Assembly: GCF_040703125.1 (NCBI RefSeq)
Contig: NZ_CP160035.1
Span: 4,140,001 to 4,204,000 of the forward strand
Source: Flavobacterium ovatum
GTDB taxonomy: Bacteria > Bacteroidota > Bacteroidia > Flavobacteriales > Flavobacteriaceae
Reading direction: 5' to 3'
DNA: 64,000 nucleotides
The notes beneath the pieces were generated by a model. It ran no database searches and was not told the DNA's origin. It saw only the letters and a list, made by a program, of their open reading frames with translations. This document shows, one piece after another, positions 16,933 through 25,587 of this stretch. The position numbers were made by a program, and so were the translations under genes. Within the stretch, counting starts at the first letter, position 1. Every line of letters begins with the position of its first letter.

Positions 16933-17724
16933 CTAAAAACTCAAATTTTGATATACAAATTCATCCTCTATATTTTCATCTTCTAAATACTCTGTCAATT
17001 TAGAAATATTCCCAACTACCTCACCAATAACGATAATCGCTGGTGACGAAATCCCCTGATCTTTAACCAATTCAGCTATGGTACTAATTGCTCCAATCAC
17101 TTTCTTTTGATCGGCTCTCGTACCGTTTTGAATAATTCCAATAGGCAAATCATCCGTTCTATTCGCTTGATAAACTGCTACTATTTCGCTTAGTTTATGC
17201 ATTCCCATTAATATTACAACCGTAGCCGAGGATTTCGAAGCAAGTGTAACATCTTTAGATAACTTATGGTCCGAAGTCGTACCTGTAATTACCCAAAAAC
17301 TTTCGGCTACCTTACGTTGCGTTAAACTAATTCCGTTCAAAGCAGGAACTCCCATTGAAGACGAAATCCCAGGAACAATTGCTGTTTCTAAACCATTTTC
17401 ATGAGCAAATTCAATTTCTTCACTCCCACGTCCAAAAACAAAAGGATCACCACCTTTCAAACGTACTACATGTCCGTGTTGATATGCCAAAGCCACTATC
17501 AATTCATTAATCTGATCCTGACTGTACGCATGACAACCCAAACGTTTGCCTACAAATACAATTTCAGCACCAGCGGCATATTGCAATAAGTCTTCATTTA
17601 CTAAAGCATCATATAAAACCACATCTGCAGCCTCAAGCGCTTTAATCGCTTTCACAGTGATTAACTCTACATCCCCTGGTCCTGCTCCTACTATCGTTAA
17701 TTTTGGTGTTTTTGACTTATTCAT
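16933..17724 (-). CDS. cobA: Uroporphyrinogen-III C-methyltransferase (siroheme branch)
   Basis: A SAM-dependent methylase of 263 residues from the ATG at 17724, making precorrin-2 from uroporphyrinogen III. The N-terminus shows LTIVGAGPGDVELITVKA, then VLYDALV, the VRLKGGDPFVFGRG motif and TAIVPGISSSMGVPAL, all classical for SUMT. The frame extends upstream to 17832, but an ATG there would lie inside the paired operator. The 17724 start gives a standard N-terminus. No CysG-type dehydrogenase/chelatase domain is fused. Precorrin-2 feeds siroheme, the cofactor of nitrite and sulfite reductases. The upstream TACGTA sites link it to the nitrate genes. Confidence 0.93.
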   Translation of the reverse strand: MNKSKTPKLTIVGAGPGDVELITVKAIKALEAADVVLYDALVNEDLLQYAAGAEIVFVGKRLGCHAYSQDQINELIVALAYQHGHVVRLKGGDPFVFGRGSEEIEFAHENGLETAIVPGISSSMGVPALNGISLTQRKVAESFWVITGTTSDHKLSKDVTLASKSSATVVILMGMHKLSEIVAVYQANRTDDLPIGIIQNGTRADQKKVIGAISTIAELVKDQGISSPAIIVIGEVVGNISKLTEYLEDENIEDEFVYQNLSF

Positions 17725-17813
17725 TTTATCTTCATTTAATAATTCGAAAATAACTCTTGTTCTTTTTAACCATTGGTTTAAAAATTGTGCCATTCTATTT
17801 TCAAATTTGATTA

Positions 17814-17866
17814 CAATTTTATACTTACGCATTAATACTTATGCAAATATAAGTATTAATACGTAA
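17814..17866 (-). promoter_or_regulatory. cobA regulatory region with two mirrored TACGTA operators
   Basis: Two 7-4-7 sites, TTACGCA-TTAA-TACTTAT (17825-17842) and ATAAGTA-TTAA-TACGTAA (17849-17866). They are inverted copies differing at one base, separated by six bases. The second is nearly identical to the nrtA site. A -7-like TAAAATTG (minus strand, 17814-17821) sits three bases away, mirroring the nrtA arrangement. Confidence 0.6.
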
Positions 17867-17940
17867 TAAAACCAAAAAATAATCAAATTTACGTACTACT
17901 GAAAAATTAATTCTTTTTAACCGAAATCAATTCACCAACA

Positions 17941-18110
17941 GAATGTCATTATTTTGGGCTTGCACCGCCAAAAAAATCGGTCGGGCTCCCGACGTTTCGG
18001 GACATTTCAAGTCCTCAACAAATTCCGCTATCGCTACACTTGTTTATGGGTTTTTCTCCCGATGCTTCTGGACTATCCCTCACGCAAAGCTCGGGTCAAT
18101 AGTTGATTTA
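17941..18110. repeat. GC-richer REP-like intergenic element
   Basis: This non-coding tract stands out by composition and by short inverted words (TCGGGCTCCCGA, CCCGACGTTTCGGG, later CTCCCGATG). It ends with CCCTCACGCAAAGCTCGGG, sharing CTCACGCAAA with the element near 7560. A 68-codon frame crosses it but looks accidental. It is probably one copy of a dispersed Flavobacterium repeat. The remaining gene-free sequence to 18245 is AT-rich and shows nothing recognisable. Confidence 0.5.
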
Positions 18111-18245
18111 TTTCAAAATTATATTCATCTAGAACCATTCATTTTATAAACCACTAAGAAATTTAGACTACTAAAACTAAATGAACCTAAATTTATTGAT
18201 GGTTAATTTTTTTAGAACTGAATTTTTTTTTTAAATAAACAAATG

Positions 18246-19532
18246 TTATATTTTAAATTCGCTCATTGCTTTTTCTATAATAACCAAACATTCTTCTATT
18301 TGTCCTTCCGTGATCACTAATGGTGGTGCCAAACGAATTTTATTTCCATGTGTTGGCTTAGCCAACAAACCATAGTCTCTAAATTTCAAACAGATATTCC
18401 AAGCCAAATCCGACTCTTCATCACAATCAATTACAATCGCATTCAGCAATCCTTTTCCTCTAACTAGAGTAATTAAAGAATTCTGTTCCGCAATTTTATT
18501 TAACCCATCTCTTAGAATAATCCCTAAACGTTCCGCATTTTCTGCTAGATTTTCATCTTTCACAACTTCAAGAGCTGCAATTGCTACTGCCGCAGCCACT
18601 GGATTTCCACCAAAAGTAGAACCGTGTTGCCCTGGCTTGATAACATTCATAATCGCATCATTAGCCAAAACCGCAGAGACTGGATAAACACCGCCAGAAA
18701 TCGCTTTCCCTAAAATTAAAATATCAGGTTTTACCTCTGGTTTATTTTCACAACCATTTGTGCAAGAACAATTCCCGCAAGTTGCTAATAGTCTTCCCGT
18801 ACGTGCAATTCCTGTTTGTACCTCATCAGCAATAAACAATACATTATACTTTTCACAAAGTGCTTTGGCTTTCGCTAAATATCCTTCTGTTGGTACAAAA
18901 ACTCCCGCTTCACCTTGGATAGGTTCTACAAGAAAACCTGCTATATTTTTTGAAGACGCTAAAGTCTTTTCTAATGCTTCAATATCATCATAAGGAATTT
19001 TGATAAATCCTTCTGTAAAAGGACCAAAGTTCTTGCGAGCTCCTTCATCATTTGAAAACGAAATAATTGTAGTCGTTCTTCCGTGAAAATTATTTTCACA
19101 AACCACAATTTGCGCTTGATTTTCAGCAATACCTTTTACTTCATAAGCCCATTTTCTACATAGTTTCAAAGCCGTTTCTACAGCTTCAGCACCAGTATTC
19201 ATTGGCAAAACCTTATCAAAACCAAAATATTTAGTTACATATTCCTCGTAAACGCCTAACTGGTCATTATGAAACGCACGAGAAGTTAACGTTAAAGTTT
19301 GTGCCTGCTTGATCATTGCACCAACAATTTTAGGGTGACAATGCCCTTGATTTACTGCAGAATACGCTGATAAGAAATCAAAATATTTTTTTCCATCAAC
19401 ATCCCAAACATACACTCCTTCTCCTCGATCCAAAACTACTGGCAAAGGATGATAATTATGAGCACCATACTTATTTTCTTTATTGATTAAAAGTGTTGAT
19501 TTTGAAGAAAGTTCTTGTTGTACTTGTTCCAT
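18246..19532 (-). CDS. rocD: Ornithine--oxo-acid aminotransferase
   Basis: A class III PLP aminotransferase of 428 residues. It begins with [20 protein letters not shown], typical of ornithine aminotransferases, and has [35 protein letters not shown] and the PLP lysine K276 in [10 protein letters not shown]. It converts ornithine and 2-oxoglutarate to glutamate semialdehyde and glutamate. Odd is a short insertion at about 251-266 with four cysteines (C252, C255, C257, C261) just before the PLP-lysine strand, where many relatives have a short loop. The gene has no close same-strand partners. Confidence 0.93.
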   Translation of the reverse strand: MEQVQQELSSKSTLLINKENKYGAHNYHPLPVVLDRGEGVYVWDVDGKKYFDFLSAYSAVNQGHCHPKIVGAMIKQAQTLTLTSRAFHNDQLGVYEEYVTKYFGFDKVLPMNTGAEAVETALKLCRKWAYEVKGIAENQAQIVVCENNFHGRTTTIISFSNDEGARKNFGPFTEGFIKIPYDDIEALEKTLASSKNIAGFLVEPIQGEAGVFVPTEGYLAKAKALCEKYNVLFIADEVQTGIARTGRLLATCGNCSCTNGCENKPEVKPDILILGKAISGGVYPVSAVLANDAIMNVIKPGQHGSTFGGNPVAAAVAIAALEVVKDENLAENAERLGIILRDGLNKIAEQNSLITLVRGKGLLNAIVIDCDEESDLAWNICLKFRDYGLLAKPTHGNKIRLAPPLVITEGQIEECLVIIEKAMSEFKI

Positions 19533-19856
19533 GTTGTTGTTTTTTGAGTCCTACTAAAGTGCAAAAATAACGCTATTTTTTAACTTAAGTACTTAAAACA
19601 CTCCTAAAACCGACCGTTTCTGAAACAAACTAAGATCATTCGAATTAAAACCACAGCCATAGAAAAAAGATAGATTTAGATATTTTATTGAACTACGCAT
19701 CAAACTCTCAAAATAAAATGTATTTTCGTAATGACAATACCACCAAATCTCAAATTGAAATTAACCTAAGCAATCTTTTCGTTTTAAATTCTATTTAATA
19801 GTTTACATTACCTCTAATAAACGTACTAAACACCTTCGCATATAACCATTTGAGAA
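19533..19856. other. Gene-free stretch
   Basis: 324 AT-rich bases between the divergent rocD and M28 peptidase genes. It must carry both promoters. I see no repeat, RNA gene or convincing operator. Confidence 0.5.
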
Positions 19857-20873
19857 ATGAAAAAAAGCATTCTTATTTTAATCGTATTACTTACTTTTTC
19901 CTGTGCCAATACTAGAGTATTTGAAATCAAAATACCTTCCGATACTACCAAATATCTAAATACTATTACTGAAGCAGAATTAAAAGAACATCTTTACATT
20001 ATTGCTTCTGACTCCATGCAAGGCCGAGAAACAGGTTCTTTAGGACAAAAAAAAGCTGCCAATTATTTAGTCAGTCAATACCAAAAGAATGATATTTCAT
20101 ATCCAGAAAGCTTATCAAATTATTCTCAGAAAGTCCCCTCTAAATCTTTAAAAGCTAGAAACGGACAGTATTTAAATGACTCTGAGAACATCTGTGCCTT
20201 TATAAAAGGGACTGAAAAACCTGAAGAAATCATTGTACTTTCAGCTCATTACGATCATGTTGGTTCTAGGAATGGACAAGTTTTTTACGGAGCGGATGAC
20301 AATGGCACGGGAACAGCCGCATTACTGGAAATTGCTCAAGCTTTTAAAATTGCAGCAAAAGAAGGAAATGGGCCAAAAAGATCTATTTTATTTTTGCATG
20401 TTACCGGAGAAGAACATGGTTTACTAGGCTCTAAATACTACTCTGAAAATCCTATTTTCCCATTAGCAAATACTGTGAGCGACATTAATATTGATATGAT
20501 TGGACGTCGCGATTCTGATCACAGCCAAAATAACAATTATGTTTACGCTATTGGAGCTGAACGCTTATCGAGTGATTTATACAATATACTGGTAGCAGTT
20601 AATGAAAAATATACCAAACTGGATGTGGATTTTAGATACACCGCTAATAATGACCCCAGCAATTACTACACTCGTTCCGACCACTACAATTTTGCTAAAT
20701 TTGGAATCCCATCTGTTTTCTTTTTTAATGGGGTGCATCCTGATTATCACAGATCTACTGATACCGCTGATAAAATCGAATTTGATGCCTTAAAAAAAAG
20801 AACACAACTTGCTTTTGTCCTTGCTTGGGAACTCGCTAATAGAGAAAACCGAATTGTAGTTGACAAAAAATAA
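19857..20873 (+). CDS. M28-family zinc aminopeptidase, lipoprotein
   Basis: A 338-residue M28 peptidase. The N-terminus is a lipoprotein signal ending in LTFSC, so it should be anchored in the envelope. Zinc-site motifs are clear: SAHYDHVG, GADDNGTGTAALLEIA, GEEHGLLGSKYY, then NIDMIGR and SDHYNFAKFGIPSVFFF. It probably cleaves N-terminal amino acids from peptides outside the cytoplasm. It is alone on its strand and followed by a long hairpin and a terminator. Confidence 0.92.
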   Translation: MKKSILILIVLLTFSCANTRVFEIKIPSDTTKYLNTITEAELKEHLYIIASDSMQGRETGSLGQKKAANYLVSQYQKNDISYPESLSNYSQKVPSKSLKARNGQYLNDSENICAFIKGTEKPEEIIVLSAHYDHVGSRNGQVFYGADDNGTGTAALLEIAQAFKIAAKEGNGPKRSILFLHVTGEEHGLLGSKYYSENPIFPLANTVSDINIDMIGRRDSDHSQNNNYVYAIGAERLSSDLYNILVAVNEKYTKLDVDFRYTANNDPSNYYTRSDHYNFAKFGIPSVFFFNGVHPDYHRSTDTADKIEFDALKKRTQLAFVLAWELANRENRIVVDKK

Positions 20874-20893
20874 ACTTTGATGAAATAAAAAAC

Positions 20894-20953
20894 AACCGCA
20901 AATTGCACAAATTTCCACAAATTGATCTGTGGAAATTTGTGCAATTTGCGGTT
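20894..20953. repeat. Perfect 26-8-26 inverted repeat
   Basis: Two 26-base arms (20894-20919 and 20928-20953) pair without mismatch around an 8-base loop. The arm begins AACCGCAAATTGCACAAATT and ends in TTCCACA. It starts 21 bases after the peptidase stop. The wording recalls dispersed hairpins of Flavobacterium, and a shorter relative lies at 49213-49262. Confidence 0.8.
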
Positions 20954-20982
20954 AAAAAATTTTTGACACCAAAAAATTCAAC

Positions 20983-21017
20983 AAAAAAACCGCCAATTCT
21001 GCAATTAGCGGCTTTTT
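20983..21017. terminator. Bidirectional terminator
   Basis: CCGC-x-AATT / AATT-x-GCGG stem with A7 before and T5 after. It is placed between the converging M28 gene and the minus-strand gene at 21034. Confidence 0.75.
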
Positions 21018-21033
21018 CATTTTATAGTAATTT

Positions 21034-21474
21034 TTATTTTTTACCAAACTTCCAGTCAAATTCATCTTTTTGATTGATGATAGCTCCAATTTCAAACTTA
21101 ACTACTTCGTCAAATTCGGTTTGGAAAATAATCCAATTTTCTTCGTTGAAGTAATTCTCAAAAGTATCAAATTCTTCCTGGGTGAATTTTATGATGCTAC
21201 TTTTAGCCAAGTCTTTTTTGACGTCAGCTATTTTTTTGCCGATGATTTTGTTACCAAATAACTCAAGATTTGGACTTGACGCTACAATATAACCTAATTT
21301 AAACTCCTCATCTTGGTAAAAAGTCAAACGCATTTTAAGTGTATTGTACACTAAGATTAAGTTGTCATCTTCGTCTTTATATTCCTTACTAGGTTTACCA
21401 TAATCTGCGATTACGTCTTTTTGTTTCATCCCGAATAGCAATTTGTCTATTCCACTTTTGAGATTTATTTTCAT
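21034..21474 (-). CDS. Conserved-looking hypothetical protein
   Basis: 146 residues, no signal peptide, no membrane segment and no cysteines, rich in Lys, Asp, Glu and aromatic residues. The opening LKSGIDKLLFGMKQKDVIAD and GKPSKEYKDEDD suggest a small alpha/beta domain. I do not recognise the family. Codon use and composition are like the neighbours. It is followed by a shared terminator and is separated from the next same-strand gene by about 300 bases. Confidence 0.7.
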   Translation of the reverse strand: MKINLKSGIDKLLFGMKQKDVIADYGKPSKEYKDEDDNLILVYNTLKMRLTFYQDEEFKLGYIVASSPNLELFGNKIIGKKIADVKKDLAKSSIIKFTQEEFDTFENYFNEENWIIFQTEFDEVVKFEIGAIINQKDEFDWKFGKK

Positions 21475-21772
21475 TTTCTAATTTAGTATTTAGGAATTGG
21501 AATGTTAGATTTTTTTCAAATCACAAACTAAACCAATTATTTTATTTTTTTAATCTTGCGTGTCTTTTTTTAACACATAGAGACATAGATTTTCTTTGTC
21601 TTTATTTAGGCGAATCACTTGTAGAGGAAATACAAATTTAGTTGTGTTTAACTATGGATTTACGCTGATTTTTTATATTTCTATATTCCTTACATCTGTG
21701 TTCTAGAAAAACCTCAATCACCATTCAACTTAACTATGATAGAGACTGAAACTATTTACTGAACACTAAATA

Positions 21773-22138
21773 CTACTCTTCGTCTTCGTAAAACTCATCG
21801 TAACGTGCAGGGATTTGAGGATCAAATAATGGACATTTGAATTCTTCCATGACACTTACTAGTTTGTCCATCGTTTTTCCTTGGGTGCCGTAGCAGTCAA
21901 TGGAAATACTTTCTGGTGTGGTTTTTACTTGAAAAGCACCTTTACCTTTAGAGTTCTGCCAACTGTTTTCGTCTACTTTTTCCCAGTCTGAGAAAACAGA
22001 AGCGATGCGGTTAAGTATCACTTGCACCGGGAGAATTTCTAATCCCTCAGCAGCTTCTTCTTCAATTAAGGCTTCATAAACCAGTTGATGATTGAGGTAA
22101 ACCTCTTCTTGATATTGCCAAAATACGAGTTCGTACAT
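21773..22138 (-). CDS. Conserved-looking hypothetical acidic protein
   Basis: 121 residues, strongly acidic, with two tryptophan-containing segments (FWQYQEEVYLNHQ and FSDWEKVDENSW) and an acidic tail ending EFYEDEE. There is no signal peptide or membrane helix, so it is probably cytoplasmic. The residues VKTTPESISIDCYG look like a beta hairpin. The general style recalls small immunity or binding proteins, but no family is recognised and I assign no role. It lies downstream of purM on the same strand, separated by a short tandem-repeat tract. Confidence 0.7.
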   Translation of the reverse strand: MYELVFWQYQEEVYLNHQLVYEALIEEEAAEGLEILPVQVILNRIASVFSDWEKVDENSWQNSKGKGAFQVKTTPESISIDCYGTQGKTMDKLVSVMEEFKCPLFDPQIPARYDEFYEDEE

Positions 22139-22147
22139 TTTTTTTTA

Positions 22148-22226
22148 AGTTGCTAAGTTACTAAGGTTCTTAGTTGCTAAGACTCTAAATAACTTAGAAA
22201 CTAAGCCACTTAGAAACTTAGAATCT
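22148..22226. repeat. Short-period CTAAG/CTTAG repeat tract
   Basis: The words CTAAG, CTTAG and close variants recur about every 7 bases in both orientations across roughly 80 bases between purM and the gene at 21773-22138. The tract is degenerate but clearly periodic. Confidence 0.6.
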
Positions 22227-22231
22227 ATATT

Positions 22232-23410
22232 CTAATACTCGAAAGTACCGTATTCGCTAGTAATGGTTAATTTCTTTTCATCAGCTGCTTCTACTCTACC
22301 TACGATTTGAGCATCTACATTGAATGATTTTGATATCGCAATAATATCCTGAGCCACAGCTTCTGGAACATATATTTCCATACGGTGACCACAGTTGAAT
22401 ACTTGGTACATTTCTTTCCAATCGGTTTTGGATTGCTCCTGAATCAATTGAAATAATGGTGGTACTGGAAACAAATTATCTTTTATAATATGTAGATTAT
22501 TCACGAAATGCAAGATTTTCGTTTGCGCTCCACCACTACAGTGAACCATTCCGTGAATATCTTCTGAATTGTATTTATCTAAAATCGTTTTGATAATCGG
22601 TGCATAGGTACGTGTTGGCGAAAGCACCAATTGTCCTGCATCGATAGGTGAATTCTCAACAGCATCAGTCAATTTTACTTGTCCTGAGTAAATTAAATCG
22701 TTTGGCACAGCAGCGTCAAAACTTTCTGGGTATTTGGTAGCCAAATATTTTTCGAAAACATCATGACGAGCAGACGTTAAACCGTTACTCCCCATTCCGC
22801 CATTGTATCCTTTTTCATAAGAAGCTTGACCGAATGAAGCCAAACCTACAATAACATCACCCGCTTTAATATTGGCATTGTCAATGACTTTACTACGTGG
22901 CATGCGCGCTGTAACAGTAGAATCGACAATAATAGTACGAACAATATCTCCAACATCGGCCGTTTCTCCTCCTGTTGAATGAATGGTTACTCCAAAAGAG
23001 TCCAATTCTTTGATTAATTCCTCCGTTCCGTTGATGATAGCAGAAATAACATCGGCAGGAATCAAGTTTTTATTTCGACCAATAGTCGAAGAAAGCAAAA
23101 TATTATCGGTTGCTCCCACGCACAATAAATCGTCAATGTTCATAATCAACGCATCTTGAGCGATCCCTTTCCAAACAGATAAATCTCCAGTTTCTTTCCA
23201 ATACATATACGCTAGAGAGGATTTTGTTCCCGCTCCATCGGCATGCATAATCAAGCAATAATCCTCGTCCTGAGTCAAATAATCAGGTACAATTTTGCAA
23301 AATGCTTGTGGAAATAATCCTTTATCAATGTTTTTTATAGCGTTATGCACATCTTCTTTGGATGCCGAAACCCCGCGAAGGGCATATCTTTTTGAAGTAT
23401 CTGAACTCAT
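22232..23410 (-). CDS. purM: Phosphoribosylformylglycinamidine cyclo-ligase (AIR synthase), Bacteroidota type
   Basis: A 392-residue protein of the PurM/AIR synthase superfamily. Features are MHADGAGTKSSLAYMYW (nucleotide-binding segment), AQDALIMNIDDLLCVGA, STGGETADVGDIVRT and VIVGLASFGQASYEKGYNGG. Bacteroidota enzymes of this length carry out the fifth step of purine synthesis, turning FGAM into AIR with ATP. Standard PurM proteins are about 345 residues, so this longer variant is a lineage feature rather than a fusion. No other purine gene adjoins it. purU lies 20 kb away. Confidence 0.88.
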   Translation of the reverse strand: MSSDTSKRYALRGVSASKEDVHNAIKNIDKGLFPQAFCKIVPDYLTQDEDYCLIMHADGAGTKSSLAYMYWKETGDLSVWKGIAQDALIMNIDDLLCVGATDNILLSSTIGRNKNLIPADVISAIINGTEELIKELDSFGVTIHSTGGETADVGDIVRTIIVDSTVTARMPRSKVIDNANIKAGDVIVGLASFGQASYEKGYNGGMGSNGLTSARHDVFEKYLATKYPESFDAAVPNDLIYSGQVKLTDAVENSPIDAGQLVLSPTRTYAPIIKTILDKYNSEDIHGMVHCSGGAQTKILHFVNNLHIIKDNLFPVPPLFQLIQEQSKTDWKEMYQVFNCGHRMEIYVPEAVAQDIIAISKSFNVDAQIVGRVEAADEKKLTITSEYGTFEY

Positions 23411-23553
23411 GGATTGTTATTATGTAAGTGGTTTTGACCAACTAGTTTGCGTGCGCAAAGATAATAAAAGAATATAGATTTTTGATTGTACTTTTAGCAA
23501 GCTTACCGACATCCATTACATTTATACAACAAAACAAATATTAACAAAACTTT

Positions 23554-23597
23554 TGTTTAACCTTTTCGGTAAACTGTTAAACATTTTTGTATCTTTA
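23554..23597 (+). promoter_or_regulatory. Promoter region of the TetR-ABC1 operon with inverted repeat
   Basis: TGTTTAAC (23554-23561) and GTTAAACA (23576-23583) form a perfect 8-14-8 inverted repeat. Seven bases on is TATCTTTA (23590-23597), one base off the -7 consensus, 26 bases before the TetR gene. It is a candidate operator for the regulator itself. Confidence 0.45.
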
Positions 23598-23623
23598 CTC
23601 AATAATTCAAACAGTACACAATC

Positions 23624-24283
23624 ATGACAACTCAAAATAGCGCAACAGATAAAGAAAGTATCATCTCCATGTATATGGAATACACTTTGGAACACAATAA
23701 AAAACCCGATTCGGTTTATTTATTTGCAAAAGCTAACAATATCAGCGAAGCCGATTTCTACAAAGAATTTGGTACTTTGGAATCCGTTGACAAAGCTATT
23801 TTTGGCTTGTTTTTTTCGAAGACCGTTACTTTAATAGAAAAAGATCCTGCTTATGCAGAATATGAGACCAAAAACAAACTTTTGAGTTTTTACTTTACTT
23901 TTTTCGAAATGTTGACTATGAATCGTTCTTACGTAACAATGACATTGAAGGAACATAAAAACATGTTGAAAAACTTATCACAACTAACTTCCTTGCGCAA
24001 CGATTTCAGGAATTACATAGGTGAAATTCTAGACGAGAACTATTTGCTAAAGCAAGAAAAAGTTCAAAAAATTCAATTGAAGGGATTGCAAGAAAGTGCT
24101 TGGATTCAGTTTTTATTTACACTAAAATTCTGGATAGAAGATGATTCAGCCGCTTTTGAAAAAACAGATATTTTTATCGAAAAGTCGGTAAAATTGAGTT
24201 TTGAATTGATAAACATAGCACCAATAGACAGTTTGATTGACTTTGGTAAATTTCTTTTTAAAGAAAAAACACAAAAAATGTAA
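23624..24283 (+). CDS. TetR-family transcriptional regulator
   Basis: A 219-residue protein. The N-terminal 60 residues fit a TetR-type helix-turn-helix (SIISMYMEYTLEHNK, then DSVYLFAKANNISEADFYKE, then FGTLESVDKAIF). The rest is an all-helical, aromatic-rich ligand/dimer domain. It overlaps the next gene by one base (TAATG) and so belongs to a four-gene coupled operon with an ABC1 kinase, DUF2805 and an SDR. An inverted repeat upstream is a possible autoregulatory site. The ligand is unknown. Confidence 0.8.
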   Translation: MTTQNSATDKESIISMYMEYTLEHNKKPDSVYLFAKANNISEADFYKEFGTLESVDKAIFGLFFSKTVTLIEKDPAYAEYETKNKLLSFYFTFFEMLTMNRSYVTMTLKEHKNMLKNLSQLTSLRNDFRNYIGEILDENYLLKQEKVQKIQLKGLQESAWIQFLFTLKFWIEDDSAAFEKTDIFIEKSVKLSFELINIAPIDSLIDFGKFLFKEKTQKM

Positions 24284-25587
24284 TGAAAACACTAGATCAC
24301 ATTCCCACATCCAAAATAGAAAGAGCTACCAAATTAGTGCAAACCGGCGCTAAAGTTGGCGTGAATTACATTAAATATTATGGAGAAAAAATCATCAATT
24401 CGGAACTTACCAAAGACAAGTTGAACGAAAGTAATGCCGCCGATATTTATGACGGACTAAAAGATTTGAAAGGAAGTGCCTTGAAAGTAGCTCAAATGTT
24501 GAGCATGGACAAAAACTTCCTACCACAAGCGTATGTAGAAAAGTTCTCGTTATCTCAATTTTCTGTTCCGCCACTTTCTGCTCCTTTGGTTTTAAAAACT
24601 TTCAAAAATAGTTTAGGTAAAAATCCAAATGAAATATTTGATGAATTCAATGCTAATTCTGTAAACGCAGCCAGCATTGGTCAAGTACACAAAGCCACAA
24701 AAGACGGTAAAAAATTGGCCGTAAAAATTCAATATCCTGGAGTTGCCAATAGCATTTCATCTGATTTAGCGATGGTAAAACCCGTTGCAATTAGAATGTT
24801 TAATTTACAAGGAAAAGATTCTGATAAATACTTCAAAGAGGTTGAGGATAAATTAATCGAAGAAACAAATTACGAATTAGAACTCCAGCAAAGTCAAGAG
24901 ATTGCAGCAGCTTGCAGCCATATTCCCAACCTAATTATGCCTCAATATTATCCAGAGTATTCATCGGATAAAATTTTAACCATGGATTGGATGGAAGGCG
25001 TTCATTTGTCTGAATTTAAAAATAACGACCCTATAATTGCCAATCAATTAGGACAAGCACTTTGGGATTTTTATATGTTTCAACTTCATATCCTCAAAAA
25101 AGTACATGCTGACCCACATCCCGGAAATTTTTTGATTAATAAAAATAATCAATTAATAGCGATTGATTTTGGTTGTATGAAAATTATTCCTGAATCGTTT
25201 TATATTCCTTATTTCGAATTGGTAGATCCCAAAATAATCAACGATCCTTTTATTTTCGAAGCTAAACTTACTTTACTCGAAATCATCAAACCAGAAGATA
25301 CAAAGGAAGAAAAAGAATATTTCTCGAAAATGTTCTACGATTTATTATCATTATTCACCCAACCTTTTCAAGGAGAAACTTTTGATTTCTCAGACGGAAT
25401 ATTTTTTGAAAAAATTGCTCAATTGGGAGAGCGATTTGCTAAAGATACTAACCTCAAAAAAATGAATGGAAGCCGAGGTTCGAAACACTTTATTTACATG
25501 AATCGAACATTCTTTGGCCTATACAATTTACTATTTGACTTAAAAGCCAATATAATTGTCAATCAATACAAAGATTTAAAAAGATGA
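24283..25587 (+). CDS. ABC1/AarF (UbiB-like) atypical kinase
   Basis: A 434-residue member of the ABC1 family of protein-kinase-like ATPases. Visible motifs are KGSALKVAQML (the KxGQ-type region), NAASIGQVHKA (the Ala-rich nucleotide loop), the lysine in LAVKIQYPG, EETNYELELQQ, VHADPHPGNF (catalytic loop) and IDFGCMK (metal-binding DFG). Relatives support ubiquinone synthesis or lipid handling, with ATPase rather than protein kinase activity. The substrate here is unknown. There are no C-terminal membrane helices as in UbiB. It overlaps both neighbours (one base upstream, four bases downstream). Confidence 0.9.
   Translation: MKTLDHIPTSKIERATKLVQTGAKVGVNYIKYYGEKIINSELTKDKLNESNAADIYDGLKDLKGSALKVAQMLSMDKNFLPQAYVEKFSLSQFSVPPLSAPLVLKTFKNSLGKNPNEIFDEFNANSVNAASIGQVHKATKDGKKLAVKIQYPGVANSISSDLAMVKPVAIRMFNLQGKDSDKYFKEVEDKLIEETNYELELQQSQEIAAACSHIPNLIMPQYYPEYSSDKILTMDWMEGVHLSEFKNNDPIIANQLGQALWDFYMFQLHILKKVHADPHPGNFLINKNNQLIAIDFGCMKIIPESFYIPYFELVDPKIINDPFIFEAKLTLLEIIKPEDTKEEKEYFSKMFYDLLSLFTQPFQGETFDFSDGIFFEKIAQLGERFAKDTNLKKMNGSRGSKHFIYMNRTFFGLYNLLFDLKANIIVNQYKDLKR

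Noticed and set aside
17725..17832. Longer start for cobA at 17832
   Set aside because: That ATG lies within the proposed operator pair, and the extra 36 residues do not look like the family. The ATG at 17724 gives the standard N-terminus.
20894..20953. Long hairpin considered as a Rho-independent terminator
   Set aside because: The arms are far longer than needed, there is no clear T run right after the stem, and a normal terminator follows at 20983-21017. Reported as a repeat instead.
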